Part shown: in pieces, positions 13,703 to 22,073 of the stretch | Layout: each line of letters opens with the position of its first letter | How positions within the stretch are numbered: position 1 is the stretch's first letter | From: a virus | Virus record (IMG/VR): IMGVR_UViG_3300009378_000064 | Span: 1 to 23,355 of that record | Strand: one strand, 5' to 3' | DNA length: 23,355 nt | Position numbers and translations under genes: made by a program | The notes under the pieces: model-generated | Database searches by the model: none | Told to the model about the DNA's origin: nothing | Seen by the model: the letters and a program-made list of their open reading frames with translations, nothing else

Positions 13703-16700
13703 ATGGCTGAACAGACATTTAAGTCACCTGGATTTTTTGAACAGGAAATTGATTTGTCCGCAACCCGGGCAACCCCGCTAGGAACACCTGCTGGTGTTAT
13801 CGGTACTTCAGAAAAAGGTCCTGCATTCGTACCTGTTACTGTTGGATCCTATGCGGATTTTGAGTCTAAGTTTGGAACGCTAGATTCTAATAGATTTGGG
13901 CCCTATGCGGTACGAGAATTTCTAAAATACAAAAAATCTGCAACGTACCTTCGAGTTTTAGGTGCAGGTGCAAATTCAACAACAGCAGATATTACAACTA
14001 CACGTAATAAGGGTACAGTGAAAAATGCTGGCTTTTATGTAGGTGGTACAGCAACAACATCAATGGGCTCAGCCGGCGGGCATCGTGGAGTAGTCCAATT
14101 TCTTTGTGCAGAGCACTCAGTTAATTTCGCTCACGAACAAGCTGGATATCCTGTTTTTAGTGATAATGACTCATTTACAGGAAAATTTGGATCCAGATCA
14201 GCAGATGGTACTGTCAATCTAGTACGTGCTGTATTATTCACAACTACAGGCTCTAGATTTGAAGTTATCGACGGAAATCAACGTTATACTGATGCAGGAG
14301 GTCTAACAGGTCTTTCTGATGCAAACGGCGGGATGGACGATCTTGCAGGAATATATGATTTGGGATTGGGAGATCCTCGAACTGCCACAGGTGCAGGACA
14401 CTTCAAACTAGTACTATCATGCTCTGCAGGTACTTCTTTTGCTAATGATGAATCAGCAAGCGGAAGAAGAATATATACAGCATCACTAGACCCTAGTGAC
14501 AAGAACTATGTTGGAAAAATTCTCAACACAGATCCATGGAAATTTCAAGAGCAGCAGCATTTACTCTACTTGGACTTTGCTGTTGAAAATGAATTAGCTT
14601 CAGGCTCACTAAATCCAGGATCAGTAGCACTACTTTCTGGATCAACATCTACCACATCCACCGGTGGAGATACATCTACACAGTTCTTGCAACTGTTTGG
14701 TAGATATGATACTAGATATACGACACCACAGACGCCAGAAATTATTTCACAGCCATACGGCAAGACTGAGTACGATCTCTTTCGTTTTGAGACTATATCA
14801 GATGGTGCTTGGGGAAATGACAAAGTAAAGATTAGTATTGCCAATCTACGTGCGTCATCTGATCCTAAAAACAAGTACGGAACATTTGATGTTCAAGTAA
14901 GGAAGTTTGACGATACTGATTTGAATACTCAAATAGTTGAACACTATCCTAAGTGCACCTTAGATCCCAATGATGAAAGATATATTGCTCGTCAAATTGG
15001 CGACAAGAAGGTTTATTATAACTTCGACGCAGACGAACCAGACGAGCGTCGCTTAGTAATACATGGAAAATATCCAAACAGATCTAATAGAATAAGAGTT
15101 GTTATGAATAGCAAGCTGGAGGCTGGTGAAGTACCTCAAGAGGCATTGCCATTCGGCTTCAGGGGCGTCCCAGTACTCAAGACGTCAGATACTCTTACAG
15201 ATTTAGGTCACTTAGCACTCAAGAATGAGCACAATATTTCGATTGGTGAGACACATTCAGCATCAAATACTAGACTTTCATGCTCAGGTTCAACAAATCT
15301 GACAGGATCAATCGTTCCGCCATTACCATTTAGATTCAAAGTAACACGAGGTGATGTTAGTCAAACTCATTCAGGTTACGTGGGACAAACAGGTACTAAT
15401 GAAAGGGTTGATTCTAAGTTATACTGGGGTGTGAAGTTTGAAAGAATGCCAGTATCATCGTCATCACCAAGCGGTGACTTTAGTAATTCATGTTTGAACT
15501 CTAATGTAGCAGCACTGCCAAACCCGCTAATTAAGGCATATTCAAAGTTTGGAGGCATTGCCAAGCTTGATACAGTAGTTACGGGCGGCGCAGCAGATAA
15601 CTTCAACAACAATAAATTTACACTAGCGAGAGTAGCGCTTTACAACCAGTTACAAAGTGGACATATTACACATGTTTCCGGGACAGCAAAAGAGCACATG
15701 TTGGAAGCTGCATATATAAGAAACGGTCGTCCGGATCCAAACACATATACAGTCGATGATCCCAATAACTTCTCTAGAGTAACACTGGCAACGCTAGTTC
15801 ATTCGTCTTCGACGGTATTCAATAGATTCACAGACTATCTCAAGTTCAGTACAATGTTTTACGGCGGCTTTGATGGACTTAACATCTTAGATAAAGATAG
15901 CCACTTGATGAGAGACCGCGCAGCGTCCATGGATACAGGGGGTAAAGCAACAACTGCAACTCCCAATATTGGATTATTTACACATGTCGCAGGATCAGGA
16001 AGAAACAACAATGTAGTTAGCTCTTACAAGCGAGCTGCACAAATTCTAACAGATCCTTTAGCGTCTAGAATTAACGTTCTGGCCATCCCGGGTATTCGAG
16101 ATTCTTTTGTAACAGATCATGTACTTTCTTATGTAAAAGATTATGGCATGGCCATTTATCTTATGGAGATGCTCAACTATGACGTTGATGCTACACGTCT
16201 ATACGATGATTCAAAAACAAAAGTAAACGTACAGGAAACAGTCGAACAATTTGATAGTCGTTCAATAGATAATAACTACGCAGCTGCATACTTTCCAGAT
16301 GTCAGAATAAATGATCCCGTCAATAACAGACATGTAAAAGTACCTGCATCTGTTGTGGCATTGGGAGCACTGGCCTATAATGACAAAGTATCATTCCCAT
16401 GGTTTGCACCTGCAGGATTCAATAGAGGTGCACTAGATAACGTCAAGAATGTTTCTGTTAGGCTTAATGCTGCTGATCGCGATGATTTGTACGATGGGAG
16501 AATCAACCCGATTGCTGTATTCCCTAATGGGGGTCACGTAATCTTTGGTCAAAAGACACTCCAACAAGCAAAGTCTGCACTAGACAGAGTAAACGTAAGA
16601 AGGCTTTTACTTGAAGTTAAAAGACTTATCGTTAATGTTGCTAGAGGTCTATTGTTTGAACAGAATACACCTGAGACACGTGCGAGGTTTGTCAATCAGG

Positions 16701-16897
16701 CAGCACCTCTTCTTGCACTAGTCCAAGCTCAAGCGGGAATTGAATCCTTTAGGGTTGTCATGGATGACACTAATAACACAGAGGCAGATAGAGAATCAAA
16801 TAGATTGAACGGAAGAATAATAATTGTTCCTACTAGATCGATTGAGTTTATATCAATCGACTTTGTGGTCACAAATAGTGGGGTTTCATTCGAGTAA
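13703..16897 (+). CDS. gp18: Tail sheath protein 1, gp18-like
   Basis: 1064 residues against 659 in T4 gp18; the contractile outer tube of the tail. The N-terminal assembly block is typical: FKSPGFFEQEIDLSA (about 6-20), then GTPAGVIGTSEKGPAFVPVTV and a YAVREFLKYKKSATYLRVLGAG step (to about 92). The C-terminal core (from about 898) has PWFAPAGFNRGAL, VIFGQKTLQQAKSALDRVNVRRLLLEVKR and IIVPTRSIEFISIDFVVTNSG, the conserved inner-tube-facing domain of contractile sheaths. Between them are large variable domains, which in sheaths protrude from the tail surface. AAGGAGAG (13688-13695) is a strong ribosome binding site. The neighbour at 16946 is a full-length paralogue with the same block order. Whether both subunits enter the same sheath cannot be read from the sequence. 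Confidence 0.92.
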   Translation: MAEQTFKSPGFFEQEIDLSATRATPLGTPAGVIGTSEKGPAFVPVTVGSYADFESKFGTLDSNRFGPYAVREFLKYKKSATYLRVLGAGANSTTADITTTRNKGTVKNAGFYVGGTATTSMGSAGGHRGVVQFLCAEHSVNFAHEQAGYPVFSDNDSFTGKFGSRSADGTVNLVRAVLFTTTGSRFEVIDGNQRYTDAGGLTGLSDANGGMDDLAGIYDLGLGDPRTATGAGHFKLVLSCSAGTSFANDESASGRRIYTASLDPSDKNYVGKILNTDPWKFQEQQHLLYLDFAVENELASGSLNPGSVALLSGSTSTTSTGGDTSTQFLQLFGRYDTRYTTPQTPEIISQPYGKTEYDLFRFETISDGAWGNDKVKISIANLRASSDPKNKYGTFDVQVRKFDDTDLNTQIVEHYPKCTLDPNDERYIARQIGDKKVYYNFDADEPDERRLVIHGKYPNRSNRIRVVMNSKLEAGEVPQEALPFGFRGVPVLKTSDTLTDLGHLALKNEHNISIGETHSASNTRLSCSGSTNLTGSIVPPLPFRFKVTRGDVSQTHSGYVGQTGTNERVDSKLYWGVKFERMPVSSSSPSGDFSNSCLNSNVAALPNPLIKAYSKFGGIAKLDTVVTGGAADNFNNNKFTLARVALYNQLQSGHITHVSGTAKEHMLEAAYIRNGRPDPNTYTVDDPNNFSRVTLATLVHSSSTVFNRFTDYLKFSTMFYGGFDGLNILDKDSHLMRDRAASMDTGGKATTATPNIGLFTHVAGSGRNNNVVSSYKRAAQILTDPLASRINVLAIPGIRDSFVTDHVLSYVKDYGMAIYLMEMLNYDVDATRLYDDSKTKVNVQETVEQFDSRSIDNNYAAAYFPDVRINDPVNNRHVKVPASVVALGALAYNDKVSFPWFAPAGFNRGALDNVKNVSVRLNAADRDDLYDGRINPIAVFPNGGHVIFGQKTLQQAKSALDRVNVRRLLLEVKRLIVNVARGLLFEQNTPETRARFVNQAAPLLALVQAQAGIESFRVVMDDTNNTEADRESNRLNGRIIIVPTRSIEFISIDFVVTNSGVSFE

Positions 16898-16900
16898 TGA

Positions 16901-16908
16901 ATACCTAT
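16901..16908 (+). promoter_or_regulatory. Weak candidate late promoter motif before sheath gene 2
   Basis: ATACCTAT, 37 bases before the start of sheath gene 2, is the most diverged member of the set. It shares ATAC and TAT with the copy before sheath gene 1. The adjacent TATAAT (16906-16911) has no matching -35 box, so a sigma70 promoter is less likely. Confidence 0.35.
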
Positions 16909-16945
16909 AATATGAAATTAAGATCTACAGTTAGGAGCGAACAGA

Positions 16946-19900
16946 ATGGCTGAGCTTACCTTTAAAAGCCCTGGTATAAGTACCCGAGAGATAGACCTAA
17001 GCGGTCCCACCACAATATCTCCACAAGGAACACCCGCCGGGATCATAGGAACATCACTTAAGGGTCATGCCTTTGTTCCAATCACAGTTGCAACCTATCA
17101 GGATTTTGTAGCTGAATTTGGAGGAACGGACGGTGAAAAGTTTGGTCCTTTAGCAATGAGAGAGTGGATGAGAAGTGCACGGGCGGGAACATATGTTAGA
17201 GTTCTTGGTGTTGGGGACGGAAAGAAAAGATCAACTTCTGGTGATAACACAGGAAGAGTAAATAATGCAGGATTTACAGTCGGGCAAAGATTAGTTCAAG
17301 CTAACGGAAATGTCAGCGACAATACATATGCAGGCTCAACTAATGCTAACGGTGGTGCACTCGGTAGGTCATACTTCTTGGGGTGCTATTTATCTGATTC
17401 TAACGGCTCTACAGTGCTCAAGGGAGCAGGAATTACTGGCAAATCAATATTAGGTGCGTCAGGTTCGCATCCGATGGTCCGAGGTGTACTTTTTGCGCCC
17501 TCCGGTGTTTTACTAGCACTTTCATCAACAGCAGTTGGTGTAGGCACAAATGATCCCGTAACAAATCTTGCAGCGTATAGTACGTTTGGCGCTTCAGCTA
17601 ATGCAGGATCTGCCATAGGCTCAGTCAACTTATCAAACTCAAATCAGAACTTTGTAATGTTGCTCAACGGACATTCAGCTACTGATGAATATCCGTCAAT
17701 TTACTCAGCCTCATTCGACCCGGATGCTGCACAATATTTCCACAAAGTATTCAATACTGATCCAGCAAAAATTGAAAAAGCTGGACATTATCTATACGCA
17801 CATTGGAATTCATATCAGTCACATACAACTCTGACCGGATCCGGAATCACTGCGGGAATTGCGCCGACAGGATCTCTCCATGAAGCAGCATTCCTTCTTT
17901 CAGGAACACAAGGTAGAAACGCAGGAACAACTTCAGTACCTAACTTCGAAGGCTTTGAAGAAAGGTATCAAGCAGCCTTCTCCCCATGGATCGTTTCTCA
18001 AAAGTTCGGTGGACAAAGAAAGAATCTTTTCAAGTTTCATGCACTAGACGATGGAGCACGAGGAAATGATCTTTATAAGATTACTGTAGAAAACGTCGCT
18101 GGATCAAGCAATGAAAACAACAAGTACGGAACATTTGATATTCTAGTTAGAGACTTTAGAGATTCTGACGCTGAACCACGTGTATTTGAATCATTCAGAG
18201 CACTATCACTAGATCCGACAAGCGATAGATACATTGCTAGAATCATAGGCAACATGAATATGTACTATGACTTTGATCAAAAAGCAGGCGCACAGAAATT
18301 AAGAATTGAGGGCACACACCCTAATAAATCATCATACGTAAGAGTTCAAGTATCAGATGATGTTGATGATGTAAATATTGATGCAGCTTCACTTCCTGTA
18401 GGATTTCGCGGACATCATCACTTAGTAACAAGCGGTTCCGGAATTCTAGAAGGTTACCACGTAGCTGCACATCATACAACGCAGGATAAGCTAAATAGAG
18501 CAGTACAGATGCCAGTTCCTTTCCGTGATCACTTACGATTAGGAGTGCAACCACGTGCACGCATCAACGCTGGTTTTACTTGGGGCGTTCAGTTTGAAGT
18601 AAAAGATAGCTTAGATGAACCCAACAAGAATCAAAAATTAGACGAGGGCATTAGGTCATATACCAAGTACTTCCCTATGATGCACACTGAGTGGCAAAAT
18701 GCTATGGTTGGTGACAACGCAGGCGCAGCTGATAGTAGCGGTGTGATCTTAGACTCTGATAGATTCAATAACGGCTTATTTACTCTTGAAAATATTCAAG
18801 TTGTCACGAACTCTAGTGATCTGCCTGATCCTCTTCGCTGGGGAGCTTCTTCTTATAGACGTGATGCAATTGCATCAGGATCACTCCAAGATACAGACGG
18901 ATCTGTATATACAAATACCCGATTCTTTGACCCAGACAAGGACTTTACTCATCTACCCACTAGAAAATATCTGAAGTTCAGCCTTTTCATGCAGGGCGGA
19001 TTTGATGGCTTCAATATGTTTGACAAAGAAAAGACTAAGATGTCTGATACAGCAGTTCGACGAGAAATGACTGATACATCTGGTCAAGGTGGAAAAGAAG
19101 GTCCGTCTATTGCATCATATCGAAAAGCAATCGATGTTATGGAAGAAAAATCAGACGTTGATATTCAACTTCTTGCAATCCCTGGACAGAGACATGAAGC
19201 AGTTACAGATTATGCAATCGACTCAGTAGAATCTAGATTTGATGCATTACTCATTATGGACGTTGAAGAAAAAGATAACGTCAATGCATTCATTACAGGA
19301 TCTTCGCAAATACCGAATGTTTCAAATACAGTAACTAGATTTGAAGCAAGAAATCTAGATAGTTCTTTTGCTGCAGCATATTATCCAGATGTCGTAATGG
19401 TTGATCCTGCTACAAATACAAACGTTGTATGCCCACCTTCAGTTGCTGTACTCGGTGCATTTTCTAGAAACGATGCTGTTGCACATCCCTGGTTTGCTCC
19501 AGCAGGATTTTCTAGAGGAGCACTCAATGTAATAGAGTCTCAAGTCAAGCTCAATAGATCAAACTTGGACGCACTATACGAAGCAGACATCAACCCACTA
19601 ACTTCTTTCCCACACTCCCAGGGGGTTATCGTTTTCGGTCAGAAAACACTTCTAGCTGCACAATCCTCGTTGGATAGAGTAAATGTTAGAAGGCTTCTGA
19701 TTGATGTTAGAAGAAAAGTTCGTAAGGTTGCTAATACAATACTCTTTGAACCAAATCGTGCTTCTACTTTGGCAAGATTCTCTGCTGCTGTAACACCGAT
19801 TCTTACAAGAATTCAACAGCAACAAGGTCTAGATAGATTCAAAGTTCAAATTGACACTTCAACAACGACACAGTCAGATGTTGAAAATAACACAGTTCGA

Positions 19901-19984
19901 GGGAAGATCTTCCTTCAGCCCACAAGATCAGTTGAGTTTATCGCCCTCGACTTTGTCGTTACAAATCAAGGTGCAGACGTATAA
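16946..19984 (+). CDS. gp18: Tail sheath protein 2, gp18-like paralogue
   Basis: 1012 residues, collinear with the preceding sheath protein. It starts with FKSPGISTREIDLSGP, then QGTPAGIIGTSLKGHAFVPITV and an AMREWMRSARAGTYVRVLGVG step. The middle shares NKYGTFDILVRDFRDSD, ARIIGNMNMYYDFD and LKFSLFMQGGFDGFNMFDK with sheath 1. The C-terminus has PWFAPAGFSRGALNVIE (from about 849), VIVFGQKTLLAAQSSLDRVNVRRLLIDVRRK and FLQPTRSVEFIALDFVVTNQG. Both ends are intact and there is no internal stop, so it should be functional rather than a decaying copy. The surface-exposed middle domains are clearly more diverged than the ends. TAGGAG (16932-16937) precedes the ATG. The gap to sheath 1 is 48 bases. Confidence 0.92.
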   Translation: MAELTFKSPGISTREIDLSGPTTISPQGTPAGIIGTSLKGHAFVPITVATYQDFVAEFGGTDGEKFGPLAMREWMRSARAGTYVRVLGVGDGKKRSTSGDNTGRVNNAGFTVGQRLVQANGNVSDNTYAGSTNANGGALGRSYFLGCYLSDSNGSTVLKGAGITGKSILGASGSHPMVRGVLFAPSGVLLALSSTAVGVGTNDPVTNLAAYSTFGASANAGSAIGSVNLSNSNQNFVMLLNGHSATDEYPSIYSASFDPDAAQYFHKVFNTDPAKIEKAGHYLYAHWNSYQSHTTLTGSGITAGIAPTGSLHEAAFLLSGTQGRNAGTTSVPNFEGFEERYQAAFSPWIVSQKFGGQRKNLFKFHALDDGARGNDLYKITVENVAGSSNENNKYGTFDILVRDFRDSDAEPRVFESFRALSLDPTSDRYIARIIGNMNMYYDFDQKAGAQKLRIEGTHPNKSSYVRVQVSDDVDDVNIDAASLPVGFRGHHHLVTSGSGILEGYHVAAHHTTQDKLNRAVQMPVPFRDHLRLGVQPRARINAGFTWGVQFEVKDSLDEPNKNQKLDEGIRSYTKYFPMMHTEWQNAMVGDNAGAADSSGVILDSDRFNNGLFTLENIQVVTNSSDLPDPLRWGASSYRRDAIASGSLQDTDGSVYTNTRFFDPDKDFTHLPTRKYLKFSLFMQGGFDGFNMFDKEKTKMSDTAVRREMTDTSGQGGKEGPSIASYRKAIDVMEEKSDVDIQLLAIPGQRHEAVTDYAIDSVESRFDALLIMDVEEKDNVNAFITGSSQIPNVSNTVTRFEARNLDSSFAAAYYPDVVMVDPATNTNVVCPPSVAVLGAFSRNDAVAHPWFAPAGFSRGALNVIESQVKLNRSNLDALYEADINPLTSFPHSQGVIVFGQKTLLAAQSSLDRVNVRRLLIDVRRKVRKVANTILFEPNRASTLARFSAAVTPILTRIQQQQGLDRFKVQIDTSTTTQSDVENNTVRGKIFLQPTRSVEFIALDFVVTNQGADV

Positions 19985-19999
19985 AAAGTTTGCTAGGTG

Positions 20000-20007
20000 A
20001 TATTTAC
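20000..20007 (+). promoter_or_regulatory. Candidate late promoter motif before the tail tube gene
   Basis: ATATTTAC, preceded by G, stands 31 bases before the tube ATG in a 54-base gap. An identical GATATTTAC precedes the tape-measure gene at 22065-22073. Confidence 0.5.
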
Positions 20008-20038
20008 TTACATCAGATGAGATTTTAGGAGATTCCAG

Positions 20039-20527
20039 ATGGCCGAGACACTTTCAGTTTCAGATATGCTACCCAATAAATTTGAACCAAAAAGAAAATT
20101 TAGGTGGGTATTTGCAGTAGAGGGCCTTGACGCCTTTCTTATGAAAACTGCAGCACGCCCAACAATAAATACAGGTGAGATTGAGATTCCTTATATGAAC
20201 TCTACTCGCTACATAGCGGGAAAAACTAAGTTCGATGCTCTAAGTGTAACGCTTCATGATCCAATCGCTCCCTCAGGTGCACAACAGGTTATGGAATGGG
20301 TAAGAACACATTTTGAGTCAGTTTCAGGTCGCGGCGGCTATGCTGATTTCTATAAGCGTGATTGTCAACTCAAGCTATTAGATCCCGTAGGTACTGTTGT
20401 AGAGCTCTGGGATATCAAGGGAGCATACTTGACATCAGCTGCCTTTGGTGATCTAGATTACGGTTCAGAAGATCCTGCAGAAATATCACTCACAATTCGC
20501 TTTGATAATTGCGTGCTGCAATACTGA
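20039..20527 (+). CDS. gp19: Tail tube protein, gp19-like
   Basis: 162 residues, practically the same as T4 gp19 (163). It polymerises into the inner tube through which DNA passes. Typical features are the N-terminal LPNKFEPKRKFRWVFAVEGLDAFLMKTAARP (about 11-41), IEIPYMNSTRYIAGKTKFDALSVTLHDPI (about 48-76) and the C-terminal AAFGDLDYGSEDPAEISLTIRFDNCVLQY strand pair. AGGAG (20027-20031) is 7 bases before the ATG. It follows the sheath genes as in T4 and is followed by a terminator. Confidence 0.93.
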   Translation: MAETLSVSDMLPNKFEPKRKFRWVFAVEGLDAFLMKTAARPTINTGEIEIPYMNSTRYIAGKTKFDALSVTLHDPIAPSGAQQVMEWVRTHFESVSGRGGYADFYKRDCQLKLLDPVGTVVELWDIKGAYLTSAAFGDLDYGSEDPAEISLTIRFDNCVLQY

Positions 20528-20557
20528 TGTAGTTGTACAACTAATTAGATACTAGTG

Positions 20558-20594
20558 GTGCCCTCTTCTATATTCAGTAGAAGAGGGCGCTTTT
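20558..20594 (+). terminator. Intrinsic terminator after the tail tube gene
   Basis: GCCCTCTTCTA (20560-20570) pairs perfectly with TAGAAGAGGGC (20578-20588) around a 7-base loop; a G-T and a G-C pair can extend the stem to 20558/20590. Four T follow (20591-20594), then GTGTTT, so the U tract is short and termination may be partial. Confidence 0.82.
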
Positions 20595-20661
20595 GTGTTT
20601 ACATTGACTGTATAACTGAGAATATTTGTCTCTAGACAACAATATTTTTCAGGAGAAGTAA

Positions 20662-21522
20662 GTGTCTGATACATCACGCGAATCAAGAAACGAAGTATTC
20701 ACAGCATCTGATGCTAAAGCAGCCGGAATGCAAACAAGAAACGTCATGAGCGACGATTTTGGTTATGAAGTCCCAATTGAATCTGTACCTCTTCCATCTC
20801 GAGGAATTGTATATCCAGCTGACTCTCCGTTATACGGAAAAGATACAGTTGACATTAGATCTATGACTGCCAGAGAAGAAGATATTCTAACTTCTAGAGC
20901 ACTTATCAAGAAAGGGACTGTCATAACACATCTAATCAAGTCTTGTCTTATCGACAAATCAATTGACGTTAATTCTATGATATCTGGTGATCGAAATGCT
21001 CTTATGACAGCACTAAGAATTACAGGCTATGGAACAGACTATAAAGTAGAAGTAGATTGTCCAGCATGTAGTGAAAGATCTAAACAAGATTTCAATCTTG
21101 CAGAGCTTCCAATAAAGCGACTCGAGACTCAACCTGTCGCAGATGGCGCAAATCTTTTTGAATTCACACTACCTATTTCAAAAAAGAAAATTAGATTCAA
21201 GTTTCTTACAGGACAAGACGAATCTGATATTACAATCCAAACAGAGCGCGCCAAGAAGCAAGGCGCTGCCGGAGAGAATCTTATCACTACACGTCTTAAA
21301 CATTCAATCGTTGCTATAGAAGGGGTAGCAGATAGGACAAAGATTGGAATGTTTATTCGCAATATGCCAGCTAAAGATTCATTGATGCTTCGAAGGTTTA
21401 TGGACGACAACGAGCCGGGCATTGATATGAAGTCGTGGATGACTTGCCCACACTGCCTTGAGCATGCGGAGGTACGGTTGCCATTAGGTGCCAGCTTTTT
21501 TTGGCCTGACGCCAACAGATAA
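20662..21522 (+). CDS. gp26: Baseplate hub/assembly protein, gp26-like
   Basis: 286 residues (T4 gp26 208). The block ESVPLPSRGIVYPADSPLYGKDTVDIRSMTAREEDILTSRALIKKGTVITHLIKSCLID (about 35-94), followed by ALRITGYGTDYKVEVDCPAC, is one I recognise from the T4 gp26 baseplate family. Two Cys pairs, C133/C136 (CPAC) and C262/C265 (CPHC), could together bind a zinc ion. In T4, gp26 is needed to build the baseplate hub with the tape-measure protein gp29 and acts with gp51. Start GTG at 20662 has AGGAG (20651-20655) 6 bases upstream; a motif ATATTTGT (20622-20629) lies 32 bases before. The last codons read TTT TTT TGG within a run of seven T, and a second ORF overlaps in the +1 frame (see the frameshift entry). 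Confidence 0.78.
   Translation: MSDTSRESRNEVFTASDAKAAGMQTRNVMSDDFGYEVPIESVPLPSRGIVYPADSPLYGKDTVDIRSMTAREEDILTSRALIKKGTVITHLIKSCLIDKSIDVNSMISGDRNALMTALRITGYGTDYKVEVDCPACSERSKQDFNLAELPIKRLETQPVADGANLFEFTLPISKKKIRFKFLTGQDESDITIQTERAKKQGAAGENLITTRLKHSIVAIEGVADRTKIGMFIRNMPAKDSLMLRRFMDDNEPGIDMKSWMTCPHCLEHAEVRLPLGASFFWPDANR
21486..21503 (+). promoter_or_regulatory. Candidate programmed +1 frameshift site
   Basis: T7 run at 21496-21502 read as TTT TTT TGG in the gp26-like frame, 18 bases before the end of that frame's last sense codon. Slipping +1 on either Phe codon keeps perfect pairing (TTT to TTT) and moves ribosomes into the overlapping ORF (next codon GGC, reading GLTPTDKEYYLEG). An AGGTG (21486-21490) stands 5 bases before the first TTT, a spacing similar to the internal Shine-Dalgarno that stimulates +1 shifting in prfB. 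Function is inferred. Confidence 0.5.
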
Positions 21523-21757
21523 AGAGTATTATCTTGAGGGCATATTTGTCCTAATGTACTACATGGGTTTTTCATATTCAGAAGCTTACACACTGCCTCT
21601 GTGGGAACGAAAGTGGTTCATTGAAAGGATACAAAAGGAGCTTAAGAGAAGCAACGGAGAGAATTCTAGAGCTGCTCATACCAACTCTGCAGAGTCTCGC
21701 GCATTAATGGGCCGACAACGATCTCAGGTGCCAGCTAAGCTAAGAAGGTTCACATAG
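21488..21757 (+). CDS. Overlapping ORF after gp26-like gene, likely expressed by frameshift (T-like extension)
   Basis: 89 codons in the +1 frame relative to the gp26-like gene, overlapping it by 35 bases. The protein looks real: YYLEGIFVLMYYMGFSYSEAYTLPLWERKWFIERIQKELKRSNGE (about 14-58), then an RAAHTNSAESRALMGRQRSQVPAKLRRFT tail. The 'GFsY.EAy.LPlWeR.WFi.Ri..El' pattern resembles small proteins found beside gp26 or tape-measure genes of other phages; in T4 the gene after 26 is 51. The first start-like codon is GTG 21488 with GGAGG (21468-21472) 15 bases away, too far to be good, and the next ATG (21554) has no site and would lose the N-terminal part. A gp26-ORF fusion made by frameshifting is therefore the preferred reading; independent low-level initiation is the alternative. 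Confidence 0.68.
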   Translation: MPAFFGLTPTDKEYYLEGIFVLMYYMGFSYSEAYTLPLWERKWFIERIQKELKRSNGENSRAAHTNSAESRALMGRQRSQVPAKLRRFT

Positions 21758-21769
21758 TCCACTATAGGC

Positions 21770-21777
21770 ATATTTAT
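21770..21777 (+). promoter_or_regulatory. Candidate late promoter motif before the 21806 gene
   Basis: ATATTTAT, preceded by C, ends 28 bases before the TTG start at 21806. A transcript starting near 21784 would still include the GGAGG ribosome binding site (21795-21799). Confidence 0.5.
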
Positions 21778-21805
21778 GTATCGATGTACATTGTGGAGGG
21801 TTATC

Positions 21806-22045
21806 TTGAACATACTAACAAAAGCAGTTGCCAAATTCATCATCGGCGAGTCTACCGGTGTAAAGATTAGGGGCACCCCGGGTAAGATAAGGGTAACCAA
21901 AGACGTAATTTTAGCCTCGAAAGCTTTATACGAAGAGCTCAATTCTAGCGATCCGAAGTTAGACAAAGTTATTGATCTAATGAAAGCAAAGAATGATCGA
22001 GCATCTAAATTCATGAATACTACTGGTTTGGTGTGGCGTTTATAG
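21806..22045 (+). CDS. Small protein of unknown function upstream of the tape measure, 79 aa, TTG start
   Basis: I chose TTG at 21806 because GGAGG (21795-21799) lies 6 bases before it. The in-frame ATG at 21776 overlaps a promoter-like motif and has no ribosome binding site. The product begins NILTKAVAKFIIGESTGVKIRGTPGKIRVTKDVILASKALYEELNSSDPKLDKVIDLMKAKNDRASKFMNTTGLVWRL. The second half is two amphipathic helices ending in a 'F...TG..W.L' motif that I recall from small conserved proteins of marine phages without known role. Basic N-terminal helix, no membrane segment predicted with confidence. Its position between the gp26/extension pair and the tape measure suggests a tail assembly factor (inference). 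Confidence 0.68.
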   Translation: MNILTKAVAKFIIGESTGVKIRGTPGKIRVTKDVILASKALYEELNSSDPKLDKVIDLMKAKNDRASKFMNTTGLVWRL

Positions 22046-22065
22046 TCTGCAATATCCACAGTGTG

Positions 22066-22073
22066 ATATTTAC
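22066..22073 (+). promoter_or_regulatory. Candidate late promoter motif before the tape-measure gene
   Basis: ATATTTAC, preceded by G, ends 26 bases before the ATG at 22100. Same nonamer GATATTTAC as before the tail tube gene. Confidence 0.5.

Noticed and set aside
16906-16911. Perfect TATAAT before sheath gene 2
   Set aside because: No -35-like hexamer at 15-19 bases upstream; the ATACCTAT overlap with the late-motif set explains the position at least as well.
17859-18974. Two 62-codon + strand frames inside sheath gene 2 (17859-18047 and 18786-18974)
   Set aside because: Out of frame within a clearly coding, conserved gene, without start signals.
16946-19984. Second sheath gene as a pseudogene or assembly duplication
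   Set aside because: It is open over its whole length, keeps all core motifs and differs widely at DNA level from the first copy, so it is neither decayed nor an assembly artefact.
21129-21593. 154-codon open frame on the - strand
   Set aside because: Antisense to the gp26-like gene and the overlapping ORF; composition is that of a shadow frame.
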